Positions 61,063 through 64,000 of a stretch of DNA of 64,000 nucleotides are shown piece by piece. Source of the stretch: Prinsepia uniflora (Eukaryota > Streptophyta > Magnoliopsida > Rosales > Rosaceae). Position 1 is the first letter of the stretch; each line of letters begins with the position of its first letter. The translations under genes were made by a program, and so were the position numbers. Location of the stretch: contig CM064873.1 in NCBI GenBank assembly GCA_032719365.1, positions 1,295,001-1,359,000 on the forward strand, read 5' to 3'. The notes under the pieces were generated by a model, which worked only from the letters and a program-made list of their open reading frames with translations, was not told the DNA's origin and ran no database searches.

Positions 61063-62246
61063 TAGGGTGTGTTTGATGAGCAAAAAAAAATATAGGATTT
61101 GTTAAAAAATTAGAATTTGAAGTTTTTAATGTACAAATTCTCTTATTTGGATGCATAAATATAGGAGTAAGAAAATAATTGAAAGTGATGTGAAAAAAAC
61201 CTAACAACCACCGCTCCTTTTCCCCTACAACAAATTTTTTTTTTTGTCGAGCCTTAATCTTAAGTTTTGAGAGTCAGTGGCTTTTTTCCACCCCCTAGTG
61301 GGTGTTTGCTTGAACTTTTTGCTCAGATCTGAGGTTGAAATGTCTCTTCTCCTCTTTTATTTTGTCAGTTTTCTTTCCTTTTTGCCCAGTTTTGAAACCC
61401 CAAGATTACATCTTCTCATCCTCTCTTCTTCCCCATTCACAAACATAATGTCTCAACCTCCACCTCCTACTTCTCCGTTTTTCTCTTCCTCCCTTTCGTG
61501 ATGATGTCCTCCAATCTACTTCAACATAGGCTCTTCTTCTTTAGTACTCAACCACCTTCCTTCACTCTTTGACTCAAGGTGTGCTTTCTTCTTTGATTTG
61601 CACAATTTGGTGTTGGATAGCGTCTAAAGTGCAAAATGCACTATATGGCTGGATTATGGGAGCGCAACTTGCGTGGGTGGCTAGCTCACTCCTATTTTAT
61701 GTTTTGGTATTTAATTTGTCTGGTTACAAGATTATCTACTATGATAGTTGTGGTCTTGCTGAACTGGTGCTGATGGTGAGTTTCTCTTGACGGTTGTGTT
61801 TTTACTCTAGGGTTTCTTGTTTTGTGTTCTTATGAGTATTTTTTGTATTTAGACCTAAAATGTCTTTTCTTTATTGTATTTTTATTTTAGGTATTTGTAC
61901 TTTATTTCCCTCTCTTGTAATATTTCTCATTTTCAATGAAAGATATTACTTTGATAAAAAAAAAAGAAAGGAATTTAAGATTCCAAGAAAATAAAAACTT
62001 TCGAATTTAGATGTCACAAATCACAAGTTTAAATTTTATATTAAAATGTGTCATTTTCAAAATTTCATTTTTATAACTACAATTTATATATGAACATTAA
62101 ATTATATGTTTAAATTTCATTTTAATTTTATGTTACCAAAACATAAGACTTTACAAATTTTGAAAAACTAATTTCCGATAATTTAAATTCCATCATTTGA
62201 TGAATTCGTAGTAATCTTAAACTTTTTCATCCAAACGCACCCTTAG
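61063..62246. mobile_element. Element bounded by inverted GGGTGTGTTTG-type ends
   Basis: TTAGGGTGTGTTTGATG at the left and CATCCAAACGCACCCTTA at the right are inverted copies, and the flanking AT-rich parts are also loosely complementary. No target duplication could be fixed. The middle (about 61255-61965) has different composition and ends in TTTGATAAAAAAAAA, like a poly(A) retroposon, and may be a later insertion. Frames inside show no domain. Confidence 0.45.
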
Positions 62247-64000
62247 TATATATGAATTTCGCCCTTTAAAAAGTTGAATCTATAACCTCCTAGGTTTAAA
62301 ATAAAATAGGCAAAAATACCACTAGAAATGGTAGTATACCATTTTTTTTTAAATTACATGAATTTGATTAACGTGTGCCGATACGTTTTATATGTAATTG
62401 ATAAATTCAAAATATACTATTTTAATGTATTCATAGACATTAAAAATTAACTAATCAAATATTATGTTCATTCATTATCCAATAATCAACTAATTAAAAA
62501 AAAGTTTTGCCAAGTAGATATGGAAATTACAACCAATTTAGAATGGGGGAAGTGGAAAAAAGAATTCCAGAAGGGCCAAAAATGTAAATAATTTAATTTG
62601 GGGAGGAGTGAAGAGGTAGTAAAGTTTATACTAATAAAGAAAAAAATATTTCGTAATAGAATACAAGTTTCAAATAAACTTAAAATTTTAAAATTTAATT
62701 AAAATTCTGTAACATCCGAAACCCAAAATAATTCAGATTTCTTCGAAAAATAAGCCATATTTAATTTCGAAGAAATCTAAATTATTACAAAAAAAAAAAT
62801 TCGTAGAAATATGAAATATCACTATTCTCTTATTTGACCTTGCTCATAAAATTTTATTGGCATAGTAGAAATTTCAGTGGAGAACAAAATGTTATTTCCT
62901 AACAGAAAATAAAAATCTTTTACAATAGGTAAATTTTACTTTTATGTTTGTATGTAGAGTCCTTATTACTTGTGATTAAATCTTAAAATTATTCTCAAAA
63001 GAAAAAATAGGCATTATCTGTATTTGATACGGGTTTTTTTTTTTGACAATAAACGATGCGTCATCACACAAGAAAATTTGTCCTCTAAAAATGACAGTTT
63101 TCTAACTGTACGTACCACACCTTATTGTTCAATTTTACCTTAACCGACTCAAAGATACAATTACTTATTTATAAAGACTTAATTAGTAGTAGTAATAATA
63201 ATAATAAATAAATAAAAACAATGCAAGTAATATAAATACGTCTTATATAAATTGCTTTGTAGAAACACTTTTTAACAATTGCAAAGTATAATATAATATA
63301 TGCTAACATATTGAGAAACTCAAGATTTTTTTTTTCCATTATTAATTTCTGGATACAAGAAGACAAGTCTTTATTTATTTATTTATTTATTTTTGCTTTA
63401 TGTATCTTGAATTTATTAATTATCCTATTAAATTCAAGCATTAGCGTAGTAATTAGTGGTTATGCACTTCTTGCTTCCACGCAATTTGAATTTAATGATT
63501 TATCTTATCTCACTATAGCATTGCAATATAAAGTTACTATGGACGTATGCATGCACTACATTTACATTAGTGATGGAGATATCACTAACATTGAAACCTA
63601 ATCAAGGTTTTTAAAATGATTTTATCCACTAATATATATATATAAGAATCTTGTGCCTAATTAAGGTTGGATTTCTGTATTTGTGTTTGTGCTTACAGAC
63701 TTATTTAGGACACCCACTCCCTGTATATTCCGAGTTAATTGACTATCGTATCATAAAATTTATCCACTTTTCGTAAGGACGACAAAATTAGTTCCGACAA
63801 CAAGATATATTAAAAAACGTTCTACTTAATTAGAAAAAAAGGTTATAATTATAAGAATCTTATAGAATAATAATAATAATAATACAAGAATATTTACATG
63901 CCACCAACCATTAATGTCCCTATAATTAAAAAAAAAAAAAAAACCCCACAAGTTCTCTAGAATCAATTGGATTTGGAGGCATAAAAATAATAAAAAGTTC
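62247..64000. other. AT-rich intergenic DNA to the window end
   Basis: No gene recognised. It contains simple repeats (AAT-type at 63190-63215, TTTA at 63372-63392, AAT at 63870-63885, A run at 63929-63942). Confidence 0.4.

Noticed and set aside
61277..61790. Possible small gene (frames of 73-74 codons)
   Set aside because: No start context, domain or partner exons; it fits a retroposon or transposon interior better.

Overview
The window is nuclear DNA of a dicot flowering plant. The evidence is spliced plant-type genes (plastid carbamoyl-phosphate synthase small chain, a UGT92A-type glycosyltransferase, a JMJ30-type demethylase, a CLE peptide precursor, an EIN3-like factor), AT-rich intergenic DNA, and about 30 kb of nested LTR retrotransposons with plant-type tRNA primer sites. 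I cannot name the species.

Layout. 1-1749 (minus): the first six exons of the carbamoyl-phosphate synthase small chain gene, running off the left edge. 2409-9130: a solo LTR, a 577-bp hAT-type miniature element, a second diverged LTR of the same family and a fold-back element. 10465-11947 (minus): a UDP-glycosyltransferase pseudogene with three frameshifts. 12170-13440: palindromic miniature elements. 13605-19700: tandem ~1.8-kb units carrying a decayed reading frame with a caulimovirus-viroplasmin/RNase H1-N-like motif, interrupted by two insertions of 5S-bearing Cassandra-type TRIM elements, one of which has a 574-bp hAT miniature element in its LTR.

19701-49308 is a four-layer stack in which every boundary can be read from LTR ends and 5-bp target duplications. 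Element B1 (2951-bp LTRs, TSD GACAA) contains element A (1819-bp LTRs, TSD GCATG). The 3' LTR of A contains element B2 (2876-bp LTRs, TSD ACTAT). The interior of B2 contains antisense solo LTR C (2644 bp, TSD GCTAG). B1 and B2 are siblings with initiator-Met-type primer sites and chromovirus-like 3' ends. A has an Athila-like primer site. I see no gag-pol in any of them, so all appear non-autonomous.

The right part is again genic: a JMJ30/JMJD5-type gene with four one-base disruptions (50869-53150, minus), a three-exon CLV3/CLE40-class CLE gene (54763-55345, minus), and an intact EIL3/SLIM1-like gene (58001-59797, minus). The remainder to 64000 is mostly AT-rich repeat debris.

The genes act separately (pyrimidine/arginine supply, peptide signalling, chromatin/clock, ethylene or sulfur response). 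I see no functional cluster. The main story is retrotransposon stratigraphy and gene decay.
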